Shown here in pieces: positions 10,472-22,209 of a DNA stretch of 64,000 nucleotides; position 1 is the stretch's first letter, and every line of letters begins with the position of its first letter. The DNA comes from Dastarcus helophoroides (Eukaryota > Arthropoda > Insecta > Coleoptera > Bothrideridae): assembly GCA_028583605.1 (NCBI GenBank), contig CM053326.1:11292587-11356586 (forward strand). The letters run 5' to 3'. The notes beneath the pieces are model-generated. The model saw only the letters and a program-made list of their open reading frames with translations, was not told where the DNA came from and ran no database searches. The position numbers were made by a program, and so were the translations under genes.

Positions 10472-13095
10472 ACCTTATTGTTAAATAGTAAAAGGTAAAT
10501 TACCGTATTTGGTACGGTATTGGTATTTGGACCGTACACCGTACTTCCGTCAGAATTACCGTACATATACGGTAATTAGGGTAAGTATGGCAACACTGAG
10601 TGGTTAACTAAAAGGTCGCCCATAAGATTTTTTTTTAACAAATTTTTCTTTTCTGCCATAGAAATTTGTCCCTTTTTTGTTTTTCTCGTTATTTCTCAAA
10701 TTGCTTGGTTTAAACTGAAAATGTCTATTTCTTAAATAAAATTACAATGCTGTTTTCAAAATATCGCAATCGGAAAATTTCAATTTTTTAAATTTTAAAT
10801 AGTCAAAGTTTCATTATTTTGTAGAATCTTCTTATTTGGTTTTTCTAAGACTTAAATCATTTTCTCGAGATGTTAATTTTTAAAGTTTCGACCGATTATT
10901 AAAGTTTTTGCGTTCAAATTTTTTTGTAATGCTTGCGTTTGTTTTAAAATTTGAATCCTTTTCTCCAAACATTTTCGTTTGCATTAAAAATTTTTTCTTC
11001 TTGGCATTTTGATGTCAAAATTTCGAGGTTAACATCAAAATTTCCACTATTTTCTTAAAATTTCAAATTAAATCTGGAAAAATTTGAAGTTTCAAAGTGG
11101 CAATGGTACTAAAAAAAACTCCAAAATTTCGATGGTACACTCAAAATTTCATTAAAAGTTGTACGGTAAAAATTTGAACTCGAAATATTAAACTTTTCTA
11201 CTTAATTTCTGCTCAGATCGCCAAAATTACAAATAAAATGTGTTAAAAAAGAATTCAAAATGTCAAGATTCGAAAAGTTGAGAAAGAATTCTAATTTTGT
11301 ATATTAAAATTTTTTGAATTTTCAAGTTGTCCGTCAAAATGGTATCTGAAGTTTAAATTTGCGAAAAAAATCTTCACTTAGAGATGAAAGTCGAAATTTT
11401 GAAATTCCAGTAATAAGCAAAAATTAAAGAGTTTCTGCTAAAATATCCAGAAAGAGTTTCCAAATCTAAATTTCGACTTTTTCCGAAATTTTAAGCCGAA
11501 ATTGGGGGACAAAAATACTAAAATTTCCATATTGGAGCCGAGATTTGGAGAAAAAAGTCAAAATTTCAGTAAGAACCGTAAAAGTGATAAGCTTCATCTT
11601 TAATTTTGTATCGAAATTTGGAAAAAATGATAAGCTTTATCTTAAATTTCTAATTAGTGAAATTTCCTTTAAAGTTTAAAATTCCCGATTTCGAAAGATC
11701 TTGAAATTTCGAGAGGAGATTAGAAATTTTGCGAAAAAAGATACTTTTACTAAAAAAATATCCAAAGTTCGAGCGCAAAAAACACACTTTAGAAAAAAGA
11801 GTTCAAACTGCAAGTTAAATTAAGAATATTGCAAAAAAAAGTGTAAATTTATTTAAAAAAATACTTAAATTGATCACATATATTTTTTGGTATCTTTTTC
11901 AAGTTTAAAATTCTAATTTCGAAGTCTTTCTCGTTTTGTCCTTTAATCTTTACTTTTTCTATAAATTTCGAATAAAACGTAAAAATTTTGATGAAAAGTT
12001 GGAATTGTTAGATATTTTTACAAAAATTCTAAATTTACTTCAAACTCGAAAAAAAATGTCAAATTTATAAAATAAGGAAGAAGATATAAGGATGACCTAA
12101 CAACAAGAATCAAAGTGAAGAAAACTTAAAACTAAATAAAAATCTGGAAATTAAAGTTGAAGTTATTAAATTAAATATTAAAAAAATACCGCCCCCACAT
12201 ATGTGCCGCCCGACACCATGGCCCTCTTTGATACATGTCACGCTACGCCACTGCAAGGGCATAAAATTGGGAACCGCTCCGAGTGGCAAAAGTTCATCTT
12301 GTGAAATGCCAAACAATATTTAAATTATTACTTTCTTTAGGTTGGCATCCAAGGTTGTTTATGTTCTATGTTTGCTAAATGTCAATGTCAATTAAGAATT
12401 AATAAAAGTTGTTTTGTGAATAAAAGGTTAGTCGTGCAATAAAAAGTCTCTCTGTGCCATATATTAAAAGAATCCAGCATCCTGCCTAAAAGCTATTCCA
12501 CTAATCGAACTTAACAACAGTTCAAAGTACGCCGCTGGCATGAACTAATAAAAATCTCGCGTTTGCTACCAAACGTTTCAGTTAAATCTGCATAAGAGTA
12601 AACAAGTATTAAATTAACCTTTGAAAAGACTAAAAAATCACTAGAACCAAAGCTGGCTTCACGCGTAAACATTTTGATGATAAATGTGTTGCCTATATTT
12701 CAGGGGTTGTTTGGCAGAAATAATTGGAATAAATATTTTTCATACTATTTTTATTACTATTACTCACAATTTAATAATTTTCTACAGAAATTGACGTTAA
12801 ATATAAAAGAATCACTCGTAAAACAATCGACAACAAATCAAAATATTTAAGGATATTTAGGTTGTTAAAAACACAGAACACCTTTAAGAAATGTCACAGC
12901 ACTACCACACGACCATGTCTAAATATTACTAGTTCTTGTTGCTGCCACTACAAAGATAGTCCATAGCCGCTGATTGATTTTATTTAATCGCTGATATTTA
13001 TTCAATCACCGATCAGCGCTATAGTTTGCTCTTAAGCAAATTTACCTGAAATGGACCAAATGAAGTAAACTTCATGATGAATATAGACAGATTTG
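10472..13095. other. Intergenic, no gene seen; repeat filler 10660-12110
   Basis: 10480-10600 has tandem accgta/tacggt motifs and ggcaacactg, which look like transposon edge sequence. 10660-12110 is TCGAAATTT-type filler. 12180-12316 is a G+C-richer patch (gtcacgctacgccactg) resembling a mobile-element end, but no partner was found. 12320-13095 is unique A/T DNA in which I see no gene. Confidence 0.45.
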
Positions 13096-15171
13096 TAGGG
13101 ATGTCGATCTGAGATCGATTAATCGAAAAATCGATTATTTCAAGTCTCAAGGTCGATTTTTTAGATCGATCTCAAATACAAGATAATGGACGATTTAAAA
13201 ATCCTAAGAAGCGAATAAATTTATGTCGTTATGTTATTCTCCACTTCCATCTACTAGCAATAGCTACGTCAATAAGCCAAAAGGTAGCATTAATAACATT
13301 TCTCTAAATGCATAATATCGTTGACTGAACAGGAAAGATAACTGTGGCGCCGTCATAGTAGTTTGTTCCGCTAGTGTTATTCTGTCAGTTGTCGGTGTGT
13401 TTGGTTACTGACATTTTATTTCTTCGATTGTTAAATGAACATATTTATTTTGTCCATTAAATTTGTCCAAATTACAATCGTAAACACTGACCTCAGTTAG
13501 TCAACTTGCAGTTATGTAGAAAAAACCATATATGTAATATTTCTATATGGCGTGTTGTGTATAATCGCCACTGCAATATGCTTTGTCAAAAAGGTGAGAT
13601 GAAAGTATATGTCGTACTCTTTCAAGGACAAGGACTGATTCATTTATGGCGGGAACATATGACAAGATGGGCGGGAACAGTAATAAATGAATGACAACTG
13701 ACGAGAAGAGGGATATTTGAAATAAACTTTGGGATGGGTTAATATATTCTGTCCTTGAAAAAGACAAACATATACATCCATCGCGCCTTTTTGACACAAA
13801 CAAAGGGACAAAACACGCCATATAGAAGTATTACATATATCGTTGATTGAATATAGTAGAATTGTATTCAATCAACGCATATATGCAAAAAACATACAAA
13901 GCATAGAATATAACAAATGGGCCCAACTGTCAATCACACTTTGGCTAGGGATGTCGATTCCTTTTTAAAATAATCGATCTTTGGATCGATTCGAATCGTG
14001 CGCAAAGGAATCGATTCCCGATTAAATTAAGTGCTGAAAGATCGATTTTCGGTTAATCGCCTTGTTGGTGAAATTTTTAAATAATAGAAAAATTGAATGA
14101 TAATGATGAATTGGCGTCATATCTCCTATATGAAAAATATCAACTTTAAGTATTCAAAAAGGAAATTACGTAATAATTTATACCCAACGCAAAGCTTAAA
14201 GAAAATCGCGCCACCATTATGTCCAAATTGTGGTTGACACTTGAGCCCATTTATTATATTTTATGTATGTTTTTTGTACATAATTGCAAGTTGACTAAGT
14301 GAGGTTAGTGTTTACGATTGTGATTTTGTGTTTTTTATAGATTTTCAGTGTAATTTTAAAATAAATGGACAAAATAATACGTTCATTTAACAATCGTAGA
14401 AATAAAATGTCAGTGACTAAACTCACTGAAAACTATATATGTAATACTTCTATATGGCGTGTTTTGTCCCTTTGTGTCAAAAAGGAGCGATGGATATATA
14501 TGTTTGTCTTTTTCGAGGACAGAATTTATTAACCAATCCCAAAGTTTATTTCAAATATCCTTCTTCTTGTCAGTTGTCATTCATTTATTGGTGATCCCGC
14601 CCATCTTGTCATCTGTTCCCGCCTTAGATAATATAAATAAATATGTATAGTCAAAGGTTCCCGCTATAAATGAACGAATGCTTGTCCTTGAATGAGTACG
14701 ACATATATTTTCATCTCACCTTTTTGACAACTCATTTTGCAGTGGCGATTATACACAACACGCGATATAGAAGTATTACATATATGCTGAAAACTGACAG
14801 AATAACAGTCTAGCGGAACAAACAATGATGGCGCCACAGTTATCTTACCTATTCAGTCAACGACGCAATGAATGAAAAGAAATCTTAATGCTGCCGTCCG
14901 TTGGCGTATTAACGTAGTTATTGCTAGTAGATGGAAGTGGAGAACATCATAACGACATAAATACACTTATATAAAAAAATTTTGTCATTAAATTTACAAT
15001 GACCTGCATGTAAGGTAAAGCGATCCGATTCTTAGGATTTTTGCATATTCTTATTAAGTATATGGATTTTTGAATCGTTGCCATCTGGTATTTGAGATCG
15101 ACCTAAAAAATCGACCTTGAGAAATGAAAAAATCGATTTTTTGATTAATCGATCTTAGATCGACATCGCTA
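13096..15171. mobile_element. Inverted-repeat (foldback-like) element with TAGGGATGTCGATC ends
   Basis: The left end begins TAGGGATGTCGATCTGAG at 13096; the right end is its inverted counterpart, finishing CGACATCGCTA at 15171. The ends are dense in ATCGAT and ATTAATCGA. The arms extend inward: 13320-13590 pairs with about 14730-14870, and around 13500-13840 with 14280-14560, with indels. No target duplication is obvious and no transposase is recognised. The short open frames in the arms (for example at 13543-13871 and 14459-14650) are mirror images of each other and start near MACFVPL or MFCPFV; they are not a recognised protein. Confidence 0.65.
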
Positions 15172-15490
15172 CTTTGAACATAATGGTGACGTCATTTTCT
15201 TTAAGCTTTGCGTTGCCTATAAATTATTACGTAATTTTCCTTTACCATGCTTTGTCACAACATTTAAACCTTTGTATCACTTAAAGTTAATATTTTTAAT
15301 ATAGGAGATATGACGCCAATTCATCATTTTCATTCAATTTTTCTTTTATTAGAAATGTTTAAAAATTTCACTAAGGCGATTAATCGGAAATCGATCTTTC
15401 AGCACCCAATTTCATTGGTAATCGATTCTTTTGCGCACGATTCGAATCGATCCAAAAATCGATTATTTTTAAAAGGAATGGACATCCCGA
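13946..15490. mobile_element. Second inverted-repeat element with TAGGGATGTCGATT ends, interlocked with the first
   Basis: The left arm 13946-14235 starts TAGGGATGTCGATTCC. The right arm about 15172-15490 ends GACATCCCGA. The arms share gcgattaatcg, aatcgatcttt and the segment with caaagcttaaagaaaat. The left arm lies inside the first element and the right arm outside it, giving an A-B-A'-B' order. A third copy of the right arm lies at 61434-61607. Confidence 0.6.
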
Positions 15491-15852
15491 CAGAGTTGTT
15501 TTGACACATCGTATGACAGACTTTGGAACCATTTAGTGGCGTAGCGGTGGCGACGATAAAGTAGCGGTATTTTGAGGGCGCCCAATTTTTTATGTACATT
15601 TTATTTTTTTAAAACCGAGTCAAGAATAAATAAATTAGTTGTTGCAAAACTTACATAACAATTTATTCAATGGTACCATCTGACAGAGAGCTATTAACAA
15701 CAATTTTACGTGTAGAAAGTCAATCACAATCATTGCAGAAATCTTTGGAAAATTTAATTTTTATTTTCTTAGGAAAAAATATGTGTTTCCCCCAAGATAC
15801 TATGTTACTCGACGACTTTGAAGCCATTTAAAATAGCTCTCAGCTAGGGTAT

Positions 15853-16147
15853 TGTTAGATTCGTGTTCCTCCTCCGTAATTTAAACACCAATAACGGTAG
15901 CGACACACAAATTATAACGATAATAAGAGGTAACACAAACTTTAAAATATTAATTGAATGAACGTTAACACAGGTAACGATTTATCGATTTATTGAACAG
16001 AAATATCGAATTAACAATCCACTTCCGCCAGGCCCGAATGACGCTGGGAGAGTATCCCCGCAGCCGGGACAAGCTGAGATTGGAATTCTTTCCTGGTGAT
16101 TGGCGCCACGAAATATAAACAATGCGGGCCAACTCTGGTTGCTTACA
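15853..16147 (-). mobile_element. Solo LTR, probably Ty3/gypsy type
   Basis: 295 bp, beginning TGTTAG and ending CTTACA on the plus strand, flanked by a 4-bp duplication GTAT (15849-15852 and 16148-16151). Read on the minus strand it starts TGTAAGCAACC and contains a TATA-like tttatatttc and then an AATAAA (in tcaataaatcg) before the end, so it is oriented minus. No internal retroviral genes flank it, as expected after LTR-LTR recombination. Confidence 0.7.
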
Positions 16148-16656
16148 GTATAATTCTTTTTTAATCTTAGTTAGCAATCTTTATTTTAAAGGTAAACGAA
16201 AGGTTTTTTATATCTTTGGCTTTAATTGCCCTCCGAAGGTAAAAAAACAATGTATTTATCCTTCAAAGTCAAGTTTTTTGTGAAATTCTTTACCATTTCG
16301 GTGTTGGGTAGCCGCTGGTAGCGGAATTTTAGATCCGGTAGCGACATTTGGCATTGAAACATTGAACATTGAACAACTGGCAACACTGAAGACAGGTATC
16401 CTGTGTTTATGACGTGCAACTTGACAACAAAATGACAGAAAACATCCTCGATAATAATTTTATGTTTTGTGATAATTTTATTGGAGCGAAAAAACAACAA
16501 TAATAATATTTAGTTTGTGAATAACGAATTAAGTGCGATATTTGGTTGCAAACGAAATTGAGTTTTAATTGGTGTTGACAAAATAGCCTCGGTTAGTAGT
16601 AGCCCGACATTTGATTTGTTATTTCCATTGTTATTCACATCAAAAGCTGTTACAAA

Positions 16657-17160
16657 ATGGATAAATTAACTCTAATATCAGGCACATTATTTATGGCAGC
16701 AGATATTTTTGCCATAGTAAGCTTAGCTATGCCTGACTGGATTATAACTGATATTGGTGGTGACACCCGATTAGGGTTAATGTGGACTTGTATGACATTG
16801 TACAACCGACCTCAAGTTTGTTTTACACCAGATCTACAGCCAGAGTGGCTTCTTGCTTTAGTGTGCATTTTCGTTGGATGCATATGTATTACAACTACAA
16901 TTATTTTGTTAGCATCATCTCATTGGGATAGAAATGTTGTCCCGTATGCTCGATGGGTGGGTTTTACAGCAATGGTTCTGTTCTGTTTTGCGGCTGTCAT
17001 ATTCCCTATGGGATTTCATGTGGATGAAATTGGAGGACAACCTTATCAACTTCCCAATAGCCATCAAGTTGGAATTTCCTATATTCTGTTTGTTCTGGCT
17101 CTATGGATTACTGTAATTTCAGAGTTGTTTGCTGGAAAAGTATGCTTACCACATTTTTAA
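16657..17160 (+). CDS. Mosmo: Modulator of Smoothened (MOSMO) orthologue
   Basis: The 167-residue protein has the length and pattern of vertebrate MOSMO (ATTHOG), a four-pass tetraspan membrane protein that, with an E3 ligase complex, lowers Smoothened at the cell surface and dampens Hedgehog signalling. It opens MDKLTLISGTLF and keeps the MPDWI motif, YARWVGFTAMVLFCF, GGQPYQLPN and the terminal FAGKVCLP. Hydrophobic segments lie near residues 5-25, 65-88, 98-120 and 139-160. The start has a good insect context (acaaaATGG). The coding region is a single exon as read. At codon AAA 17137-17139 the frame also meets a GT (17140) that could splice to an in-phase exon at 17358 (see findings). A downstream AATAAA is at 17393-17398 and another near 19038. 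Hedgehog function is by homology. Confidence 0.93.
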   Translation: MDKLTLISGTLFMAADIFAIVSLAMPDWIITDIGGDTRLGLMWTCMTLYNRPQVCFTPDLQPEWLLALVCIFVGCICITTTIILLASSHWDRNVVPYARWVGFTAMVLFCFAAVIFPMGFHVDEIGGQPYQLPNSHQVGISYILFVLALWITVISELFAGKVCLPHF

Positions 17161-17357
17161 TTATTATGGATATTTTAAAGAACCTTTTTCTTTTAATATC
17201 TGTCTAGATTGAATTTCTGTTAATTAACAACAAAAAAGTATTTGAATTCTATTGAAAGTTACCAGGTTACAGAGTTTACTGTGGGAAATTCACTTTGTAA
17301 TTGGTATTTTTATATGTATATTTGTATTATCTTTATATTTATTTTGTTTAAACTTAG

Positions 17358-17480
17358 GTTTATTCGAATTCTGAATGGATCTTTAATGAACAAATAAAAT
17401 TTACAAGTCCTTATGCATATCATCAACGAACATTCCCAGAGACTGATTGGTGGCTCTATACTTGGGAACAACATGGGTGA
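17358..17480 (+). CDS. Mosmo: Possible alternative last exon of Mosmo
   Basis: An acceptor (tttaaacttag, AG at 17356-17357) is followed by 40 open codons and TGA at 17478-17480. If joined to a donor GTATGC at 17140 the phase is exact (after Lys), replacing the last seven residues with a polar, aromatic-rich tail that contains SNSEWIFNEQIKF and ends DWWLYTWEQHG. Composition is more protein-like than the flanking UTR. Seen: splice signals, phase, openness. Inferred: that it is used. Confidence 0.45.
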   Translation, partial: VYSNSEWIFNEQIKFTSPYAYHQRTFPETDWWLYTWEQHG

Positions 17481-19174
17481 AGTTCATTCAGTTCTAATTT
17501 TATACTTGCTGCAGCATTGGTCAGCATTCATGTTTATTATGTCGAAGAGATGATATCCACTAAGATCAAAACTGGTCTTTGGTTCCCAAATGCTAACTAT
17601 ACTGGTTGAAGATTATAAAAAAATCAAAAAAAATGTGTGAAGTTTGTTACATTAAGTCAGTGGAATCCAATTATTATGACTATTTGTAACAACCAACCTT
17701 TTTTATGACTCAACTGCAGTAAAACATTTGGTTTGATATAAATTTATATTAAGTTTAGTCTGTTTTTGATGACTATCATGTCATTGAAAACTAAGTGTCC
17801 TTAAAATTAAATCTTTATTGATAATTATTAACCTCATAATATTTAGCAGCTTCATAATAGCTTAGTAGTACATAATTCGTTAATTACAATTATAATACAT
17901 TAGTTACCTATTATAATACCCTAAATACAAATTTCATTTTAAAAGTTTGTTAATTTTTTTTATGTCATCGATGTCAATGATAGGATAAAGCTTTGAATGC
18001 AACTTGATTATTAGCGATTAAAACAATCTGGGTCGTGGCCAGATGACTCGGCTAGCGCCTGGACGCCTAGCGACGTCCTCGATTATTATAAATCGTATAA
18101 TAATCTCATTACATTAATAGCTATTATCTATTGTTTCTGTGACCATGTTGCACATTGACGTAATTTTGGATGAATTTTATCGGTTATAATGTCTGCCACT
18201 AGGTAGTATGCATCTGTTATCTTTTAGGTGTCACAAATTTTCACTAAACTTATTGTTTTTGTAAAATACATTACATTAAATGGATTCATAGGGTTTTTTA
18301 CATATTTAAAATAGATTATGCAATTATTATTGTAAGAAAATAAAATTTAATTCAGAAAAATATATTTCACCTTTATGACGATCGCTCATTATGGCCAGTT
18401 TTCTGTCCCCTTGCAAGTCATTATAACCGAACTTCACTGAATTCACAAAGATCAATTTATATCTAAAAAAATATCTCTATTTATTTCATAAGTGAAATTT
18501 AGTGTTTTTGCATTTTTAGGGTAGAATTTTCCAAATAAAAATTTCACATTTATGATAACAAATTAACTGATGTAATTGTTATATGAATGTGACGAAGTAC
18601 ATTACTTAATCTGCCATGATGTAATGATAATGTACTAACTAAATGTTTTAAAGCTCAACATTTTGGTGGTCCAAGTTGTTGATTAACAGAAAACACTTTT
18701 GATTTATTAAATTAAACATGTGACTTATTTGCCACACAATGTTTTTAAATTTACATTATAGCACAGTAGTTCTTTTTTTACCTTTATTAAATTACAAAAT
18801 AAACTTATTTTTGGTTTACAAAATAAAATTATTGCGCAAATTATAGGTTTAAAATTAACATTTTTACCTTTTTAAAAGCTTGTTGAGATTGGGATTGTAT
18901 TAGTTTGGTCCAATGAAATGTTTTTGTGATATGTGATTTACAAATATGTATTTCCTATAATTGATTGTATGTAGATTAAAATATATACTTTAAGATTCTG
19001 ATTGATATACATTATATTTATATAAAATTGGTGAAATGAATAAATATTCAGTATTGTTAACATCTTATTTTTATTTAATTGAACGAGAAAGGTGAGGTAA
19101 GTTTTAATTTGTTCTAAAAGTAATGAACCTTAAACATTCACAGGAGGACTGATATAATGTTAATTACATACATA
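17481..19174. other. Downstream of Mosmo; no gene seen
   Basis: Unique A/T-rich DNA, probably 3' UTR and intergenic. A short G+C-rich island with near-palindromic ctagcgcctggacgcctag lies at 18050-18068. A polyadenylation signal in gaataaatattcag near 19038 precedes the mariner insertion at 19175. Confidence 0.4.
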
Positions 19175-19623
19175 CAATGTGTCAATTTGAAAACGTACCA
19201 CCTTTAATATTTCAGTGGTTTTATAAAATATAAAATTAGACAAACACATCAATTTTATTTTCAAGGGGGATATCTTATCAGCTTACTTTCAATTAAATTA
19301 CGGGGTAACTAGCGTCCCATTTCTACCTGACTAGGTAACAAAAATTATAGGTACGTAATAAGCGTCCGCGCTTCTCATTAAATAAGTGTATGTATAACTA
19401 GCGTCCTAATTATGTACCTACCTGAAGTATTAAAGAATTATTTTTTTGAACACATTCTGGATATTTTAAATATGTATTGTTCTCGATAGGGTTATACTCA
19501 TTGGGATTGGAAGTTGCAACGTCAAAATATGTATAAGTTAATAAAACAATGTAGGATACAGTATACAGTTTATTATGAACTTGTACAATACACAGATATT
19601 AAAAATACATACATAGGTGGCAG

Positions 19624-20957
19624 TTACATTGTCAAAAACTTAAAGGAAACCCTTTTTACAAATTCAAAAACAGTTATACTTTCCCTAAGTAAGCTACTCA
19701 TGTTGGTTCTCAAAAACATTTTCTTTTCTCTCATAATTTTCGACTGTTTAACAGAGTTACTTCTTAATTGAATACTCGTTTCATTTTGTATTCCTTTTAA
19801 TACGTCCATAAATATGAAAATATTGTGATGCGGACTATTGAACAACTTATTTAATTTAGAGTGAAAAGATTCACAATTATTTGTTGTTCTGTTAGCAGAA
19901 GAAGAAAATTCGGCCCAAATTTTGGGAGGAAACGGTGCTTGTTCAGATATATAAGTGTCTAGCACGTAATCGCAAAATTCTAGCACTTTCGTATCATTAG
20001 GAGCAATTGCCATTAAATGATCTCTAAATATATCAGACCCTTGGCGAGGATGTAAAAATGGAAGTCCAAAAAATAATTTCAAAAACATTGCAGTTTCAGA
20101 TTTGGACTTGTATTCTGTACTCAAGCCAAGTGTCTGAATTTTTCTATACCAACTTTGCCCAAGATGAAAGCGGCACCCCCTTATATTTGTATTTGGCAAT
20201 ACTAATTCCACTGCTGTGTGGGTGGCTTTTTCAAAATCAATGAATATATTTACAGGGGAAAAACAAAGTCCAATAGTTAAACATTTATCGACTAAGATCT
20301 TCAAACAATTACTGTAAGTCTCCGTAGATTTATCGGGTAATAGAAAAAAAGCGAGAAGCATATAAAAGCGTAAAACGTGTATAACTGGTAAAAATACTTG
20401 GGGCAACTTTTAAAGGTACCGTCAACATATACATTACATGCACGATAAAGCACATCTAAATTTCTTTTTGTAACAAATCCAATAATCGTTCATAATCAAA
20501 AAATCTTCACCCGCGTTGGTTTTTATCTCCATAGTCGAAAGGGTAGTAAGAGTCACTTCCATGGATTTTGGCTGCACATACATGGAACTCCGAGCGTCGT
20601 GTATATTCCTCCTGATATACGATAGATCCCTCTGGGTGAGTGAGTCGGTCCCTCCGTCTTTGAGCGAAAGATGGATTAATTTTGATGGTCTTGCACCGAC
20701 ACCATCCACAGCTTTTCGTTTTAAGCTGTTACTTAGTTTGTAACGTTGTAGAACACTTTCCTCGATAGTTTCATGATTGTGTGGAAATGGTCCTTCCAAG
20801 ATTTCTTGATTCTTCTTCATTTTTAAAAACGATTTACAAGTTTTTGTAGAGCAGGAACCAACGTTCAATATCATTTGCCAGCATTTTGTGAAACCGATAT
20901 CTGTACCCGTCTATCACAAAGATACTTCGATTTTTAAAACTAGTTGTAACTTCCATA
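19624..20957 (-). pseudogene. FLYWCH zinc finger-MULE transposase, frameshifted
   Basis: Read on the minus strand from an ATG at 20957: a FLYWCH-type N-terminus (SIFVIDGYRYRFHKMLAND), a frameshift near 20875, then CSTKTCKSFLK and the PFPHNHE end of the finger. A linker follows. After a second frameshift near 20440 comes the MULE catalytic domain with YVDGTFKSCPKYFYQLYT (first Asp). After a third shift near 20370 come FLLPDKSTETY, FIDFEKATHTA (second Asp), GCRFHLGQSWYRKIQ and NRTTNNCESFHSKLN (the Glu region), ending at 19624. The family cuts and pastes Mutator-like elements. Three frame breaks make it a pseudogene. Confidence 0.88.
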
Positions 20958-21101
20958 TTATCTAGTCAATGCACTACGTGAAACAAGCAGGAAACCAAAA
21001 ACTATAATGAAGTTAAAATTTCCCAACCACTTTTTTATACCACTAATACTCGTTAGGAATTTCTTTAATAATTAAATTGCAATTAAATAGATACTTATAG
21101 G

Positions 21102-22209
21102 CAGTGGCGGCTGGTGCTAAAAAAATTTGGGGGTTGCAAAGAGACACTTACCAAAATGTGCCGAAATTGGAAATTTTAAATTAATCTGGAATTAAGAGAT
21201 ATTTAGGATTTTAAATAATATATGTTATACATGTATAGTATATTATTAAAATTTCCCTTTTATAATATGCACAAAAATCAGACATTCACTTATTGGAAGC
21301 GGAAGTCCATACGATGATCTTTGGCAGATGCAAATGTATTAATAATTTTTGATTGCGGTCGGGTATTCCTTGGATTAAGTCCTTTTCTTTGGAAAGCATC
21401 GTTAATGCGGACAATTTTTTCTGGCATAATGTATTTCTTAAAAGTTTTTAATTATTTTCTGGGTGGAGAAGCACCCTCTGCTTCAGGAGAAGCCATTGGG
21501 ATAGTTATAAAGATTTTTGAAAACATTTAGAGTTCCACTAAAAATTTACTAAGCTCACTGTTTTCTGAAATAATGTTATAGAGTACAAGTAAACCAGAAG
21601 CCGATTTCAATCCAAAAATGAATAAATCTTAGTGGTTTTTTAAAACACTTTTCGGGAAAAGTGGTTCTATACTGATTAAATTTTTCAGAAAAAAAGGTTG
21701 CTGCAATTAACTAAACATCGTCTGCAGAATATTTAAGTCTGGAATAGATCGTCCAACTTGCTTAATTGCCAGTTTTTCCGACACAGATCGGTTACAGAAT
21801 GGTTGTGCAATTAAACTTTGCACTGAATTCATTTTTATTTCTGTTTCACGGCTCACAACATTGGCGGACAACAAATTAAAATAGCGAGTTGATATTTGGT
21901 TTGCATCCACAAGTGCAACCTAATGCTTGCTTATGGGCAACTATTTAAATGAACAAAATATGAGTTAAGGCGCAGGTGCATATGTGGAAAGCAAAGTTTG
22001 CAGTCTAGCCTGCAAACTCTGCAAACCATGGACCCAACAACTTCGCCAAATTCTAACGAACCGGGGGAATCCGTTATAGTTATGTTTGGTAACGATAAAT
22101 CTGTTCTATTAATAAATAAAATAGACAACAATTACTTTGTTTTTTATCCCGACACATTTTTTTTTTGGAGGTTGCGCAAACCTGCAAACCTTAGCACTAG
22201 CCGCCACTG
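21102..22209. mobile_element. hAT-type non-autonomous element (MITE) with exact target duplication
   Basis: Terminal repeats CAGTGGCGGCTGGTGCTAA and, inverted at the right, CAGTGGCGGCTAGTGCTAA (18 of 19). The 8-bp duplication CTTATAGG is exact (21094-21101 and 22210-22217). Length 1108 bp. Minus-strand open pieces (22131-21931 and 21910-21707, the latter containing MNSVQSLIAQPF) might be transposase remnants but I do not recognise them. Confidence 0.92.

Noticed and set aside
13506..14650. Short open frames with CFVPL and CQKG motifs that at first suggested a THAP-type zinc finger
   Set aside because: The Cys/His spacing and the AVPTIF-type end of a THAP domain are absent, and the frames are mirror copies within inverted-repeat arms.
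15853..16147. This segment as a SINE
   Set aside because: TG/CA ends, a 4-bp duplication and an AATAAA fit a solo LTR better. No tRNA-like A and B boxes were found.
17481..19174. tRNA or snRNA genes
   Set aside because: I found no cloverleaf with A and B boxes and no snRNA signature here or elsewhere in the window by eye; a covariance search would be needed to exclude them.
21321..21910. A hAT transposase gene inside the MITE at 21102-22209
   Set aside because: The short frames on both strands show no BED finger, DDE or dimerisation motif that I can recognise, so it is described as non-autonomous.
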